43,341 nt of DNA from Owenia fusiformis (lineage: Eukaryota > Annelida > Polychaeta > Sabellida > Oweniidae): positions 1 through 43,341 of the forward strand of contig CAIIXF020000045.1 of assembly GCA_903813345.2 (NCBI GenBank), read 5' to 3'. This document shows positions 1-10,696 of this stretch, piece by piece. The translations under genes and the position numbers were made by a program. The first letter of the stretch is position 1; every line of letters starts with the position of its first letter. The notes beneath the pieces are model-generated. The model was not told where the DNA came from, ran no database searches, and saw only the letters and a list, made by a program, of their open reading frames with translations.

Positions 1-1
1 T

Positions 2-802
2 AAATGTACTAAATGTGCTGAGTATCGTTCTCATCAGACTGAGCCAATGATTCCTACAGTGTTTCCCGACTATCCGTGGCAAATTGTAGGGTCAGATTTA
101 TTCTATCACAGGGGTCAAAATTGGTTGATTCTGATTGATTACTTTTCAAGGTACATTGAGATAGCTAAACTACATGGGTCTACATCACATGATGTCATTA
201 CACATATGAAGTCCCTTTTCTCAAGGCATGGGATTCCTGAAGTGGTTAGATCCGATAATGGGCCATGCTATGCATCTAGTGAATATTCAGATTTTGCACT
301 ATATGGTTTTGACATCATCACAAGTAGTCCAATGTATAGCCAGAGCAACGGTGGAGTGGAAAGGGGGGTAAGGACTGCTAAAATCCTGATTAAAAAGTCA
401 GTTGATCCCTATCAAGCCTTACTTGCATGCAGATCCACTCCATTGGCTAATGGTTATTCACCATCTGAGTTACTATTTGGTAGAAAGTTGCGTACAAATG
501 TACCTGTTTCTCCTTCAAAACTAGTGCCACGCTGGCCATATTTGAAAGAGGTAAGACAGGTAGAATATAATAATCGCAAAGTAACCAAGCAAAATTATGA
601 CAGGCATCAAAGTGTGTCAAGATCAGTGTCAAAACTACAACCAGGTTCTAATGTTTATGTGAGAGACATGAAATCTCATGCTACAGTGCTCAAGAAGCAT
701 GATTCTCCAAGGTCTCATGTAGTTCAACCTTACAGCTCTAATCATCCTGTTAGAAGGAATAGAAAGTTATTGACACTCTGTGACAAAACCACCATATGTT
801 GA
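2..802 (+). CDS. Ty3/gypsy integrase (3' part of pol, truncated by window edge)
   Basis: The frame is open from base 2, so the protein begins outside the window. The first codons give a C-x2-C pair (codons at 5 and 14), as in the zinc-binding module before a retroviral-type integrase core. Counting from the methionine codon at 47, catalytic residues are Asp17 (VGSDLF), Asp70 (RSDNGPCY) and Glu105 (NGGVERG). The 34-residue gap between the last two is the D,D-35-E spacing. The family inserts the element's cDNA into host DNA. The core triad looks intact, but the frame stops at 802 in the C-terminal tail while coding-like sequence continues in another frame at 780, so this copy probably carries a frameshift. 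The family call is secure; activity is not claimed. Confidence 0.9.
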   Translation, partial: KCTKCAEYRSHQTEPMIPTVFPDYPWQIVGSDLFYHRGQNWLILIDYFSRYIEIAKLHGSTSHDVITHMKSLFSRHGIPEVVRSDNGPCYASSEYSDFALYGFDIITSSPMYSQSNGGVERGVRTAKILIKKSVDPYQALLACRSTPLANGYSPSELLFGRKLRTNVPVSPSKLVPRWPYLKEVRQVEYNNRKVTKQNYDRHQSVSRSVSKLQPGSNVYVRDMKSHATVLKKHDSPRSHVVQPYSSNHPVRRNRKLLTLCDKTTIC

Positions 803-1004
803 TGAAACTCCAGAGTTGTTTCAGGAGACAAGTAATAAAACACATTCTGCAAGTGGGTCTCTTGAAGTACCTCAGGAAGTAAGTGTTGGTAAATCTCCCA
901 TAGTGTCTAAAAGTGAACAAATTCAACATAGTGATTTAGACTTGTCAATTGCTATTAGAAAATCACAGAGGACAATTACAAAACCAGTTAGGTATCAAAG
1001 TTGA
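780..1004 (+). pseudogene. C-terminal tail of the gypsy polyprotein, in a shifted frame
   Basis: This 74-codon frame overlaps the end of the integrase frame and continues to a stop at 1002-1004, just before the purine-rich tract. It is hydrophilic, Ser/Pro/Glu-rich, and ends with a basic stretch (RKSQRTITKPVRYQS), as expected for the tail of a K02A2.6-like gypsy integrase. The switch of frame near 780-800 suggests a frameshift in an originally continuous pol frame. Programmed frameshifting is unlikely at the end of pol. Confidence 0.6.
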
Positions 1005-1010
1005 AAACTT

Positions 1011-1021
1011 AAAGAGGGAGA
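1011..1021 (+). promoter_or_regulatory. Polypurine tract of the LTR retrotransposon
   Basis: The run AAAGAGGGAGA lies directly after the stop of the polyprotein tail and directly before a TGTT start. This is the place where plus-strand DNA synthesis is primed in LTR elements. It supports a 3' LTR beginning at 1022. Confidence 0.65.
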
Positions 1022-1199
1022 TGTTGCATGATTGTGCTATTGTGTTATTTTGCTATAGTTACTAGATCAGCCGATAGGTGGCATCGTGATATAGTCTCAA
1101 ACCAGAAGTGAAAATAAAGTTGAGTTTTAAAATCTCCAAATTAAATCTTTCATTATTCTGTTCTGAAGGTGAAAAAATCTTCTATAACATATCGTAACA
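1022..1199 (+). repeat. Putative 3' LTR of the gypsy element
   Basis: The block begins TGTT after the polypurine tract and is proposed to end at AACA (1196-1199), giving the short inverted TG...CA ends of an LTR and a 178-bp length. An AATAAA signal lies inside at about 1113. The right border is inference because the 5' LTR is outside the window; another CA downstream could be the true end. Confidence 0.45.
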
Positions 1200-1571
1200 T
1201 TTTCATCGCAGGTTAAGTAAATAAAAATTCAAAGGTAAAGAGGCTTTAACACGTAGTTCAATGGGGGAAAAAAGGTTGCCAAACTTATGACATATACATG
1301 TATTTATATATGAAATGCAATAATTGTAAATTGGCAAAATTTAGTTTTGCAATATTTCCTTTTTCATCAACTATAATTATGACATCATAGACTTAAAATT
1401 GTAAAATGGATATTCAAAACTTGTTTTTAAATTTGTAAATTCAGCAGAGTCATGAGTCGTTGAGCGGTGCTCTGTCACTACAAGGCGCGATACTTCGTGA
1501 AGAAAAGACAGTGGCAGGCACACGATGATATAGATGATTCAGTGAACTAAACGGTGACTCAATAGGCTGAC
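1200..1571. other. Spacer between the LTR element and the first coding exon
   Basis: AT-rich sequence with no recognisable coding frame. About 130 bases before the start codon (1440-1571) are less AT-rich and probably belong to the 5' untranslated region or promoter of the host gene, but I see no clear TATA box or initiator. Confidence 0.3.
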
Positions 1572-1662
1572 ATGGCGGATGGACCATCTAAGAGTGATGA
1601 TCTGCACGATGGAGCAGAATTGAATGAACATGAAAAAAACAAGGGAACGCCGGAAAATTCTG
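1572..1662 (+). CDS. Host gene exon 1: start codon and acidic N terminus
   Basis: The ATG at 1572 sits in a good context (gacATGG), and an in-frame TAG at 1563 excludes an earlier start. Thirty codons follow, opening MADGPSKSDD and closing KGTPENS: hydrophilic, acidic, without signal peptide or membrane segment, so the product is probably intracellular. The block ends TCT-G followed by GTAATT, a plausible donor leaving one base of a split codon (phase 1). Every later candidate exon begins in the same phase. With no transcript evidence the link across the nearly 15-kb intron is inference, but the next candidate exon joins in frame. Confidence 0.5.
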
Positions 1663-2160
1663 GTAATTAACTTTTAACAACAAATCTTGATCTCGATTTA
1701 TCAACTTTATTTAATACTTGGGACATTAGAAACTGTGGATCCCACAATGTTTACAACGTATTTATCACTATTTGGTACAAAAACTGTTTATATTTCAACT
1801 TTTACACTAACATATATCGTACTAAATGTATATGCAATATACAAATATTGAATTCTGTGAGTTGAATATCTATAATATTTCTGAGGGTGTATTCACAGAA
1901 GCACGAAGGGCGAGGTGAATACACCCCTCAAAATTATTTTATTCTATACTATATTGCCATAATTCCCGAGAATTAAGTAATTTGACGTCATTTAAAGTGA
2001 ATAACACTGTTTATCCCATACTTGGACGCATTTCGTGTACATAAAGCCGATTTGTAAAATCTTATATTTTCATCTGCGGGCAGATATAGCTATATCCCGC
2101 TTCGAACGGACAGATATAGCATATCTCATATCTGCCCGCTACGTCATAATTCACCCCCTG
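1663..2160. repeat. Intron start with a hairpin repeat
   Basis: No coding sequence is seen. A hairpin lies at 1883-1929 (GAGGGTGTATTCAC pairing with GTGAATACACCCCTC around a short loop). At 2080-2145 the stretch GGCAGATATAGC and its near-inverse recur (ATATCTGCCCGC). The segment looks like part of an older repeat that was later split by the 2164-9412 element, because its right edge continues at 9413. Confidence 0.5.
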
Positions 2161-2352
2161 GTATAGTCAGAAACCCATGCCTCTCTATCGTTTCAAAAAA
2201 TTTACCCAACGTATCGGTCTCTGTTAATTTATGGCATCCATACTTTTATGAAAGGTAACACTTTGAGGTTCAATTTTCTGCCGGATGCCCTTGCAAACTC
2301 TCATTGGTTGCTCTGTATTGTAGCATTCCGTTACCATGGTTACGCATCTATT

Positions 2353-3060
2353 GACATCTTACCTTGGAATCTTAAATCATTTGTAACTTTGTCATTATTT
2401 GGTCTATAGAGATGATATTGGTATCAAATTAAACCTACTTAAATTTCCCATAAAGAAATGATATTCAATTATGCAAATTAGCTCATTTGCATAAATTGTG
2501 ACGTCATCAATCAATTTTTGATTCAGAATTTTCAAGTATAGCAACGTATCTATTAGAACTGAGGCCGTATGTCAGAATTTCTGCAAAGTTTGGTCCTTTA
2601 GACTATAAGAAGAAGGTATAAGCAACATAAAAGTGAAAACAGATTCAAAATTGGATCAGTATTACCAAAGCTATTAAACTTTCGAGGCAGCTACTGTGAA
2701 TGTCATTATTTGACAATTATACTCAGACATCTTACCATGGACGTTTAAAATGTTTGTAGCTTTGTCATTATTTGGTCTATAGAAATGATATTGGTATCAA
2801 ATTAAACCTTATTTCCTGTATGATTACATTATTCAATTATGCAAATTAGCTAATTTGCATAAATTGTGATGTCATCAATCAATTTTTGTTCAGAATATCC
2901 CAGTTTAGCAACATATATATTAGAACTTAGGCTGTATGACAGAATGTGTGCATAGTTTTGACCTTTATTTGATGAGTGGAAGATATAGGCAACATTCAAG
3001 AGACAACAGATTCAGAATTGGATCAGAATTATCAGTTATTCAGCTTTTTGGGCAGCTACT
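2353..3060. repeat. Tandem 373-bp units inside the left arm
   Basis: Two units start at GACATCTTACC (2353 and 2726). Each carries TTTGTCATTATTTGGTCTAT, then a near-perfect 22-bp palindrome ATGCAAATTAGCTAATTTGC-AT (2471-2492 and 2839-2860), then GTGACGTCATCAATC or a variant. The inverse copies lie in the right arm, with the palindrome at 8710-8731 and 9084-9105. Confidence 0.8.
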
Positions 3061-3260
3061 GTGAACGTCATTGTTTTACAATTATAAAAAATATTACAAT
3101 AACGAAAAAAAAGAAACAAACACAGTTGTTTCAATCTTATTGAGTAAAAATGCACATGACTTGTTCATATTTTTCCATTGAACTGAACATGTAAGTATGT
3201 GGATATGTTATATGTATTTTGACTATCATTCACAGGGGTCAAAATCGTGTGATCTCGATC

Positions 3261-4159
3261 CTGTATTTGAAAATCCAATTTTATAATTCACCATATACTG
3301 TCAATGATCCATATGAATACATAGTAATGCTTTAATTATGCTTTTTTGACATATGTTGACAAATATACATATCAATATTTACAAAATTTATATGGAGGAG
3401 TATTCCTGGTTTCATTTGATTTCTAACACGTGATAAAGCTGAAAACAAAATTTTGTTGATATTTGGACATAAGCTAAATAAATCTTAATTACCATTTTAT
3501 ATTCAAAATACAGATAGAGTGTTAACTTTAGAACTTAGATATTAACATTTCCATCTCATGTCCCAATGTGTCAATTATTGAGGGAGTCACATCACACCCT
3601 CCAGGATGCATTCCTTTGATGGAGCTGTCACACTTAGGCCTTGTAGCTCATCATTCGCCACCATGTGAATATTTTCCGACAGATGATGGCAGGGTACAGC
3701 ATGAAAACAGGGTGGGCAAAACAAATAGTTTTACAGAAAGATATCCCTATCACATCAAATAAAAAGTAAATTAATTATAAAAAACAATGCCCAAAATAAG
3801 TCAATCGGTGGCAAATGGCGAGCCCACACAGCTAATGTGCCAATTACTTAAGGGAATTTTTTAACCTTCAAAATCCTCGTTGATTCAACCTTAGAATGGT
3901 TTATGTTATAGCTTTTCTGAAAATGGACTATAAGCAGAAAGTAGGTACTTCGGGAAGCAAAATGAAAAGTTTAATTTTACATAGTATTACCTCTTTGATA
4001 TGCAATGAAAAATGATGACAAAATCCATACAAAGAGCTCATTAGTAGTACTAGTAATCCTGAAATTAAAGTGTATTGATAGAAATAGCCACAAAGAAAAA
4101 ATGCCCTTTAAAATATTTTTGAAAGAAGTGATTTTTGTAGGACTTTAACTAACCCTTCC
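3261..4159. other. Interior of the large inverted-repeat element, left part
   Basis: AT-rich sequence without a recognised gene. A 64-codon frame at 3568-3762 has no match I recognise and starts at a non-ATG codon; it may be a decayed transposase piece or chance. Confidence 0.35.
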
Positions 4160-4161
4160 TA

Positions 4162-4793
4162 CAGGGTGTCAAATGGCGTTGTGCCCCCCTTCCACAGCAT
4201 TAACTAGGAGAAGTACACATACATTATATGTATCATTAGAAAGAGCATTCAATTCTGGATAAAATGAACCCTAGATGACCAGCGTCAGGTATTGCTACAA
4301 AGTTTCATAAGCATTTGAAATGCACCAGTATAGTGCTATTTTTATTGATTCTTAAAAATTCCTGCATAGACCTTTTTGGTATTGGTGAATACCCGAGCAA
4401 CAACTCTGACTTAAATGCTTCAGTTCAAATTGAGCCCATATTAATGGATAAAACAGAGCTACTTATGGAAGTTGAAGCTGTAGAGAACAGATATTCCATA
4501 GATACCCTCCAGGAGAACCTCAAAAAGTATTGAGATCTCTGCTCAAGACATTGCTCTTTTTAATGCCCTTTTAACTTGATCTCCAGCCTGACTGGCAGCC
4601 GTTTAAAGCTGCGGGGGATGGTCAAACTCTCTTTTAAAAGTTGGTTCAAATTATGTATTATTTTCTATCATCCATCTTCATCTTTTCACACTCTAAGAAC
4701 AATTAAATGCTCTTTCCAATGGTATATAGTATGCATGTGTACCACTTCTAGTTTATGCTGGGGATAGGGGGCACAACGCCATTTGGCACCCTG
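4162..4793 (+). mobile_element. Tc1/mariner-type element, 632 bp, TA-flanked
   Basis: The left end CAGGGTGTCAAATGGCGTTG and right end CAACGCCATTTGGCACCCTG are inverse copies, and TA lies on both sides (4160-4161, 4794-4795). Weaker inverse similarity continues inward for about 100 bases. The ends have the CAGGGTG form common in this superfamily. The interior holds a short transposase remnant. The element is nested in the 2164-9412 element. Confidence 0.8.
4315..4560 (+). pseudogene. Tc1-like transposase remnant
   Basis: A 72-codon frame contains PSNNSDLNASVQIEP, which resembles the second catalytic block of Tc1 transposases (SPDLNPIE-like) with Pro replaced, followed by a helical segment like that family's C-terminal part. 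The DNA-binding domain and the first catalytic Asp are missing, so it cannot be functional. The assignment rests on this short block and on the surrounding TA-flanked ends. Confidence 0.4.
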
Positions 4794-4795
4794 TA

Positions 4796-5346
4796 CATCT
4801 ACATATAGGTTTCCTACATCTAACTCTTATGGAAGTATGTGTGGTATAGGACTTATAATCTGAACTTGTTTTCAAGGGTTTCCAAAATATGAAATATGTA
4901 AAAATCTATGAAAAAATATGAGTCTCAAATGGATGGATTTCAGGTATATCCCAAAGAGTATGGATACCATTCAAAACTGAGAACAGTAACAACAGGAGAT
5001 TTTAGCGCAAAATAAAGGAGTTAATCACGTAGTATGATTGACAGAGGTTGAATAAACTATTTTAATATACACTTTTTATAGCTTAGAAGCTTTAATATGG
5101 AATGAAAATAGCATACAGTATGTAGTTTAGGGAGCATAGATTGCAATTCTGAACGAAGACCAGTACAAGATATTATTTCATTGTAAGGATTTAAATTATT
5201 TTCAGACAAGGGTTTCTGAAGATCTGATCAATATAACAGATTATATCAAAAAGTCATAGATGTACATGTAGGCCTGAATGTTGGGGCAGTTATCCAAAAG
5301 TCATCACAATAAGATGTGCTGAGAGGAGCTGAATCAAAGTCACATC
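4796..5346. other. Interior of the large element between nested insertions
   Basis: AT-rich, no recognisable coding frame, motif or repeat beyond short runs. Confidence 0.4.
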
Positions 5347-5348
5347 TA

Positions 5349-6446
5349 CAGGGTGGTCCAAAAAAATTGGAACATTTGTTAATTGAACACAAAACCTTTA
5401 TTTTTCGTCTGAAATGCACCAAAATGTTACTGAGCATAGTTCAGACACTTATTTATCTCATGTAAAGTTTATGGGTGCAAACAACAAAGTTAATGCATTA
5501 AACTAGACAATGTTTGATATGACCCCTCAATTCCTGAATTACATGTTGAAGCCTGGGACTCAGTTTTGAAATGATTCATTCACTTTGCTGTTCATTTGAT
5601 TTTGTCCAAGCCATTTTGATTAAAAAATTCAGTTGAACAAACTACTTATATGTTTGCCTTGGAAGATCAAATATGTGAACACATTCAACCTTTTTTACCC
5701 AAATTGATGGGTATCAAGCATATTTTGATGGCTATTGTTAGGTGTCTAACTTATTGAATATCCTCAAGAAAGAGGCCAGGGCAGTCTGTTTTGACTGGTA
5801 AATGAGCCCCCTCCCCCTTTCTTGTTCTAATATGGATAATATTCATTGAATATATCAATATATGTATATCAATATCATAAAGGAGTTTCCCAGAACACAA
5901 ATGATATATTATATATGCTTAGAGGTGATCTTGAATAAAGCCTTGGAAATAACTGGTCAGTTTCCCCTTAACTGAGAAGTGAAAACAATGATTTTGTCAC
6001 TTTAGTAGCTGTATGGGTGATGCAATCACTCACCTCTTACATGTTCTTTCTTTCCTACTCTTAAATAAAAATAATGATTTGGGATATTCTCAAGTTAACA
6101 ATAACACAATAGTTTTCTAGTGAACCATAGATGTTACTACCTCTCTCTTGTCAACTAAATATGATTTTATAAAATGTGTATAGCAATCAACATGTTCATT
6201 AAAGCGTTGAAATAAAGAAAACTTGAAAAAGTAGCGGTAAAATTGACAAGTGTATATTTGAGGAAAGGGGGTCATATCAAACATTGACTAGTTTAATGCA
6301 TTAACTTTGTGGTTTGCACCTATAAAATTAACATCAGACAGATAAGTGACTGAACTATGCTCAGTAACATTTTGGTGCATTTCAGACGAAAAATAAAGGT
6401 TTTGTGTTCAATTAACAAATGTTCCAATTTTTTTTGGACCACCCTG
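5349..6446. mobile_element. Non-autonomous mariner-type element, 1,098 bp
   Basis: The ends CAGGGTGGTCCAAAAAAATT and its inverse AATTTTTTTTGGACCACCCTG are bordered by TA on each side (5347-5348, 6447-6448). The arms are long, about 190 bases (to about 5525 and from about 6265), and include GGTGCATTTCAGACGAAAAA in inverse orientation. There is no transposase frame in the interior, so it depends on an enzyme supplied elsewhere. Confidence 0.85.
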
Positions 6447-6448
6447 TA

Positions 6449-6887
6449 TAGATGATGTTAACAAGGAGATTAATGTCACACACATATTTGGGAGTCAAAT
6501 CACACTGGTGAGGTAAACATGGACTCATGGAGATGTGACAAAGATCATGGAAACATTAAGAATAAAAAGCATCCCTGTAATGAAAGTCACCACTGAAATA
6601 GATACTCATAAGAACAATTCAACCACTGCCATATGGGTCCAAGACATGGGTAATGCTACATGAATATCTATGTTACATATACATGTAGATGGTTATAACA
6701 TGAATGAATGCCATATAGGTGATTTTAACGCGGATATCAATGTCACACTGATGACATTAAATCAGTGTCATATGGATGTAGAAACTCTCGGGTTAAAGCC
6801 CTCACTATTCATTTCTACGCTTCATTAACACTTAATATAAAAATGCAATGGTATCTATGAACAATGATAGGTTGGTATGATAAATAA
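6449..6887. other. Spacer between nested elements
   Basis: No gene seen. A small imperfect hairpin (CACTGATGACATTAAATCAGTG) lies near 6754-6776. Confidence 0.35.
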
Positions 6888-6888
6888 T

Positions 6889-7857
6889 ACAAGGTGTCTC
6901 AAAAAATGTACCTAAAAGTATATAAACGGCACAGTTAAACCAATCAATATTTTTAGACATTTTTGCATGGTCATGTTGCTGAAGCATGTACGTTTCCTTC
7001 CCGATACAAAGTTTTTAGTTCAGTCTTGCCTTTTTGATGATTTAACCCCTTACTTTTTACTTCATATTTCAATGACAGCCTGTATCCTTGTGCTACATTG
7101 TTCATCACATTTGATAATGTTTCAGGTGGAATGTTTTGAATTTCCCTTGGGTGTTGGCCTTATGTTGTTCTAGGTCTTTTGGGTTGGGATTAGCTTAACA
7201 TGTTCCTTCAAATAGCCCTAGAGAAAGAAGTTCCAAGGTTGAAGATGGCAGAACAATCACAGAGAACCAGGTCAATTATCGTCAAATAATTTAGCGGTTA
7301 ATTGATAATGGAGTTCCATCTGCCAGAGTTACGGAGACTGAATGATATCCAAAATGAGAACACTGTGGTTCCAGACAGTTTGAGCCCCTCCATGTACAGC
7401 AATTGCCACACAAAAATTCCCATGAAAGGAGTTTCTTCTCTCTGCATATAGACATTGTGAGGGCCTCCCTATTCAACAGATTTGACACCCCAAACATTTT
7501 CTCTGGGATGACTTCAAGAACCATGTTTATGCTTATCCCAAGCCTGGAGACATAGAACAACTTGAGATCAACATGTGAAAGGTAATTCAAAACATTCCAC
7601 CAGAAACATTATCATATATGATAAACAATGTAGCAGTAAGGACGCAGGCTCTTATCAAAATGTAAGGAGGTTAAATTAAACACATGGTATAAAAAAAGGG
7701 TTAAAAAGCATCAAAAAGGCAAGACTGAACTAAAAATTTAGTATTGGTGAGAAAACTTACATGCTTTTCCTAAATGACCATGCAAAAAATATCTGAAAAT
7801 ATTGATTAATTTATCTTTGCTGTTGATATACCTTTGGGTACATTTTTGAGACACCCT
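6889..7857 (+). mobile_element. Mariner-type element with a decayed transposase
   Basis: The left end CAAGGTGTCTCAAAAAATGTACC and right end GGTACATTTTTGAGACACCCTA are inverse copies with a few mismatches, next to TA. Inverse similarity runs inward for about 240 bases (for example AAAAGGCAAGACTGAACTAAAAA on the right against its inverse near 7011-7037). The interior carries a broken transposase on the + strand. Confidence 0.75.
7245..7663 (+). pseudogene. Tc1/mariner (IS630 superfamily) transposase pseudogene
   Basis: The fragments read in several + frames. An early piece starts MAEQSQRTRSIIVK. A later piece reads YSTDLTPQTFFLWDDFKNHV, which corresponds to the second catalytic Asp block (PDLTPCDFFLWG-like), followed by VYAYPKPGDIEQLEIN and then, after a stop, KVIQNIPPETLSYMINN, matching the conserved C-terminal segment. 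Multiple stops and frameshifts show it is dead. The minus-strand frame 7291-7590 is only a shadow. Confidence 0.55.
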
Positions 7858-8037
7858 AGAAAATAAAAATTGTATCTTTAATGTCACTGCCAGTAATCTG
7901 ACAAAATGAGTGAAAGGGAGGCGATTTCTGCTAGAAATTCAACAAATAAGATTTATTTCTTCAAAAAGCATATGGTATGGTAAAATCAGTTCGGTGTTAA
8001 GTGTAAGAATGGCGCAACGTCATCAGCAGTCATCGTC

Positions 8038-8076
8038 ATAACAATATGTCACCGCTTTTGGTGATGACATAAAAAA
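8038..8076 (-). repeat. Short dispersed repeat (copy 1)
   Basis: Read on the minus strand, TTTTTTATGTCATCACC and GGTGACATATTGTTATGA form a small hairpin. The same sequence recurs at 19840-19876 in the opposite orientation, so it is a dispersed repeat of unknown class. Confidence 0.5.
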
Positions 8077-8334
8077 CAGCAATGATATAATCTATAATAA
8101 TATAATATAATGTTTAAAAATTCATGTAGATGTTCACTGCTTGAATCGCAGAACAAATATTGATGTTTGACCAGGCATAATGTTTCATCTCTTTAAATAG
8201 ATTGATGCCTATGAAGCAAATCAGTTTAAAAATTTATAGATTACATAACAGATTTCACAATACCATTCACCCATTCACTAACTGATTAATCCATAACTTT
8301 CTCACAAACAATAAATCATGTTACAAAATCAAAA
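8077..8334. other. Interior of the large element before its right arm
   Basis: AT-rich with a TA-rich run near 8080-8110. No gene or motif recognised. Confidence 0.35.
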
Positions 8335-9412
8335 AAACTGTTTTGACCCCTGTCAATGATAGTCAAAATTATAAATACTTGTATCATTTCTATACACCAA
8401 CTAATTCAGTGACATGGAAAATATATAGATTTCACTCGATAAGCTTGAATCAGCTTTGTTTCATTTTTGTTATTTCAGTGTTTTATTTTTGATTGTCAAA
8501 TAGTAACATTCATAGTTGCTGCCTCAAAAGCTGAATTACTTAACTAATACTAATTCAATTTTGAATCATTTTTATGTTGCTCATACCTCATCCACTCATA
8601 GAATAAATGACAAACATGCAGAAACTATGCCATACAACCTTGGATCTAATAACTATGTTGCTATACTTGGAAGTTCTGAACCAAAGATAGGTTGATGACA
8701 TCATAATTTATGCAAATTAGCTAATTTGCATAATTGAATATCGTTTCCATACCGATTATTCAATTAGGATCAATTCGATACCAAGATCTCCTTCAAATAG
8801 ACCAAATAATGACAAAGCTACCAAACATATCAATTCTTAGGTAAGATGTTTAAAGTTAATTGTTCAGTGATAACGTTCATGGTAGCTGCCTAGAAAGCTT
8901 AATAACTTTGTTAGTTCTTATCCAATTTTGAATCTGTTTTCACTTTTATGTTGCTTAAACCTTCTGCTCATAGAATAAAAGTCATAACATTGAAGAAATT
9001 CTACCGTACGGCTTCAGTTCTTAAAGATACATTGCTATACTTGAAAATTCTGAACCAAAAATAGATTCATGACGTCACAATTTATGCAAATGAGCTAATT
9101 TGCATAATTGAATATAATAATTATATGGGAAATTTATTTAGGTTTAATTTGATACCAATATCATTTCTCTAGACAAAATAATGACAAAGCTACTAATGAT
9201 TTAAGATTCCAAGGTAAGATGTCTATAGATGCGTAACCATGGTAACGGAATGCTACAATACAGAGCAACCAATGAGAGTTTGCAAGGGCATCCGGCAGAA
9301 AATTGAACCTCAAAATGTTACCTTTCAAAAAAGTATGGATGCCATAAATTAACAGAGACCGATACGTTGGGTAAATTTTTTGAAACGATAGAGAGGCATG
9401 GGTTTCTGACTA

Positions 9413-9490
9413 GTATGAATGTGGACAATTTTGTGAAGCAATGATGAAATGTGTTGACAAAGCCCGGCAAAATGGAGGTCTTGGCGGGAA
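9413..9490 (+). pseudogene. Exon-like fragment, right half of the split host repeat
   Basis: Directly after the large element, a + frame reads YECGQFCEAMMKCVDKARQN and continues GGLGGK to an AAG/GTATGT donor-like site. The first 60 bases or so match, in inverse orientation, 15769-15832, where the frame reads YEGGHIFEAMMKCVDKARQN. Conservation of the same frame suggests a once-coding sequence carried in a repeat or duplicated exon. I do not recognise the protein. A weak resemblance to the middle of a TIR domain (Gly-rich loop, then AM and a basic helix) is not enough for a name. Confidence 0.35.
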
Positions 9491-9700
9491 GGTATGTTCA
9501 TATTTCACATTTGAACACTTTGTAATTCCGATACTTGGTAAAATGTTTTGATGGTGTGTCAATCAACACCTACAGCTTCAATGAAACCCAAAAAATGGCC
9601 AACTTATAATGTATTTATTATGAAATTGAAAATTAAATGCGATTTCACAAAAAATTAAGATCATTTTCAGTAATTCTTGGAATTCTCCTTCTTTTCTGGT
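9491..9700. other. Spacer
   Basis: AT-rich spacer before the next element. A short frame starting at 9637 is not supported as a gene. Confidence 0.35.
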
Positions 9701-10696
9701 GTTTTAGTACGGAAAGCGAAAGGGGATATACCGCAGAATTTAAAATTCAATGGAGTTTTAACATGGGAGTGATATCACACACCGCGGCCCAGTCAGATAT
9801 ATTTCTGCGCACTTTATTTATTTAATTCACTTTGCACAACGCGCCCCTGTAATTCATTCAGTGCGCAATTAAAAATTGTTTATGAGTGATATCGCACACC
9901 GCGGCCCAGTAAGATCGATTTTTGCGCACTTTATTTATTAACACACTCAAAATATCGCGCTGAAGCTTGTATATGCTTGCGCGATGTAATTATAGTTTTC
10001 TGTTAATAAATGCCCAACAAGAAAGGGTAGCACAACGAATTCAACTTTTTTCGAAAGACTGCAGACTTGACCTGCGAAATTGTAATTTTGGATCACAGTG
10101 ATGCCTCTAGAGAGGATATCTATGAGAATTACAGATTATAGTGCGCAGAATCATAAAGTCAAACTGACCTCAAAATGGTAGTACACAGTGTACACTGCCA
10201 TCTTTCAATAAAGTAACTACAGACTTTCGTATACAAAATACCAGAATGATTGATGTAATACCTGTATACCATTTCTTCTGGGAGAAGGAAAGTTCCTGTA
10301 TGTATTCCATGGCCGTAGCCAGGGGGCCTCACCCCCCTCCCCCTTGCCAAATATTCGTTCAAAATCATGCAGTTTTTCACCATTCTTATCACTTTTCGCA
10401 TGATTTTTTTGCCATAACTGTCAAAAAGCTCCCCCCTCTTGGCAAAATCTCCCCCTTGGTAAAACCACTCCCCCAGGTTAATCCAGGATACGGGTCTGTA
10501 TTCTTAGACGAGATTGTTCAAGAACATAAGGTAGACATAAGTGCCACCTGTTAAAAGCTAGGAGATCTTTTCTAAGTTATTAAGTCATCAATCAGCAGAC
10601 TGGTAATTGTATCCCCCACCCACTTCAAACTCCATACACTAACATACTATTACAATTTTATCTGTGTTTATTTGACTGTAGAAGGTGTACATTCAT

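Larger units (their letters stand above)
2164..9412. mobile_element. 7.2-kb element with about 1.1-kb terminal inverted arms
   Basis: The left end TAGTCAGAAACCCATGCC and the right end GGCATGGGTTTCTGACTA are exact inverse copies. The arms (about 2164-3260 and 8335-9412) stay alignable throughout, and the outer 120 bases are nearly identical, which suggests a young insertion. GTA flanks both sides (2161-2163 and 9413-9415) as a candidate 3-bp target duplication. Each arm contains two tandem units of about 370 bp. No intact transposase is present, and three Tc1/mariner-type elements are nested in the interior. The superfamily is not recognised; 3-bp duplications occur in Harbinger and CACTA elements, but the ends match neither closely. 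Confidence 0.8.

Noticed and set aside
7291-7590. Minus-strand 99-codon frame
   Set aside because: It lies opposite a recognisable + strand transposase remnant and has no motif of its own.
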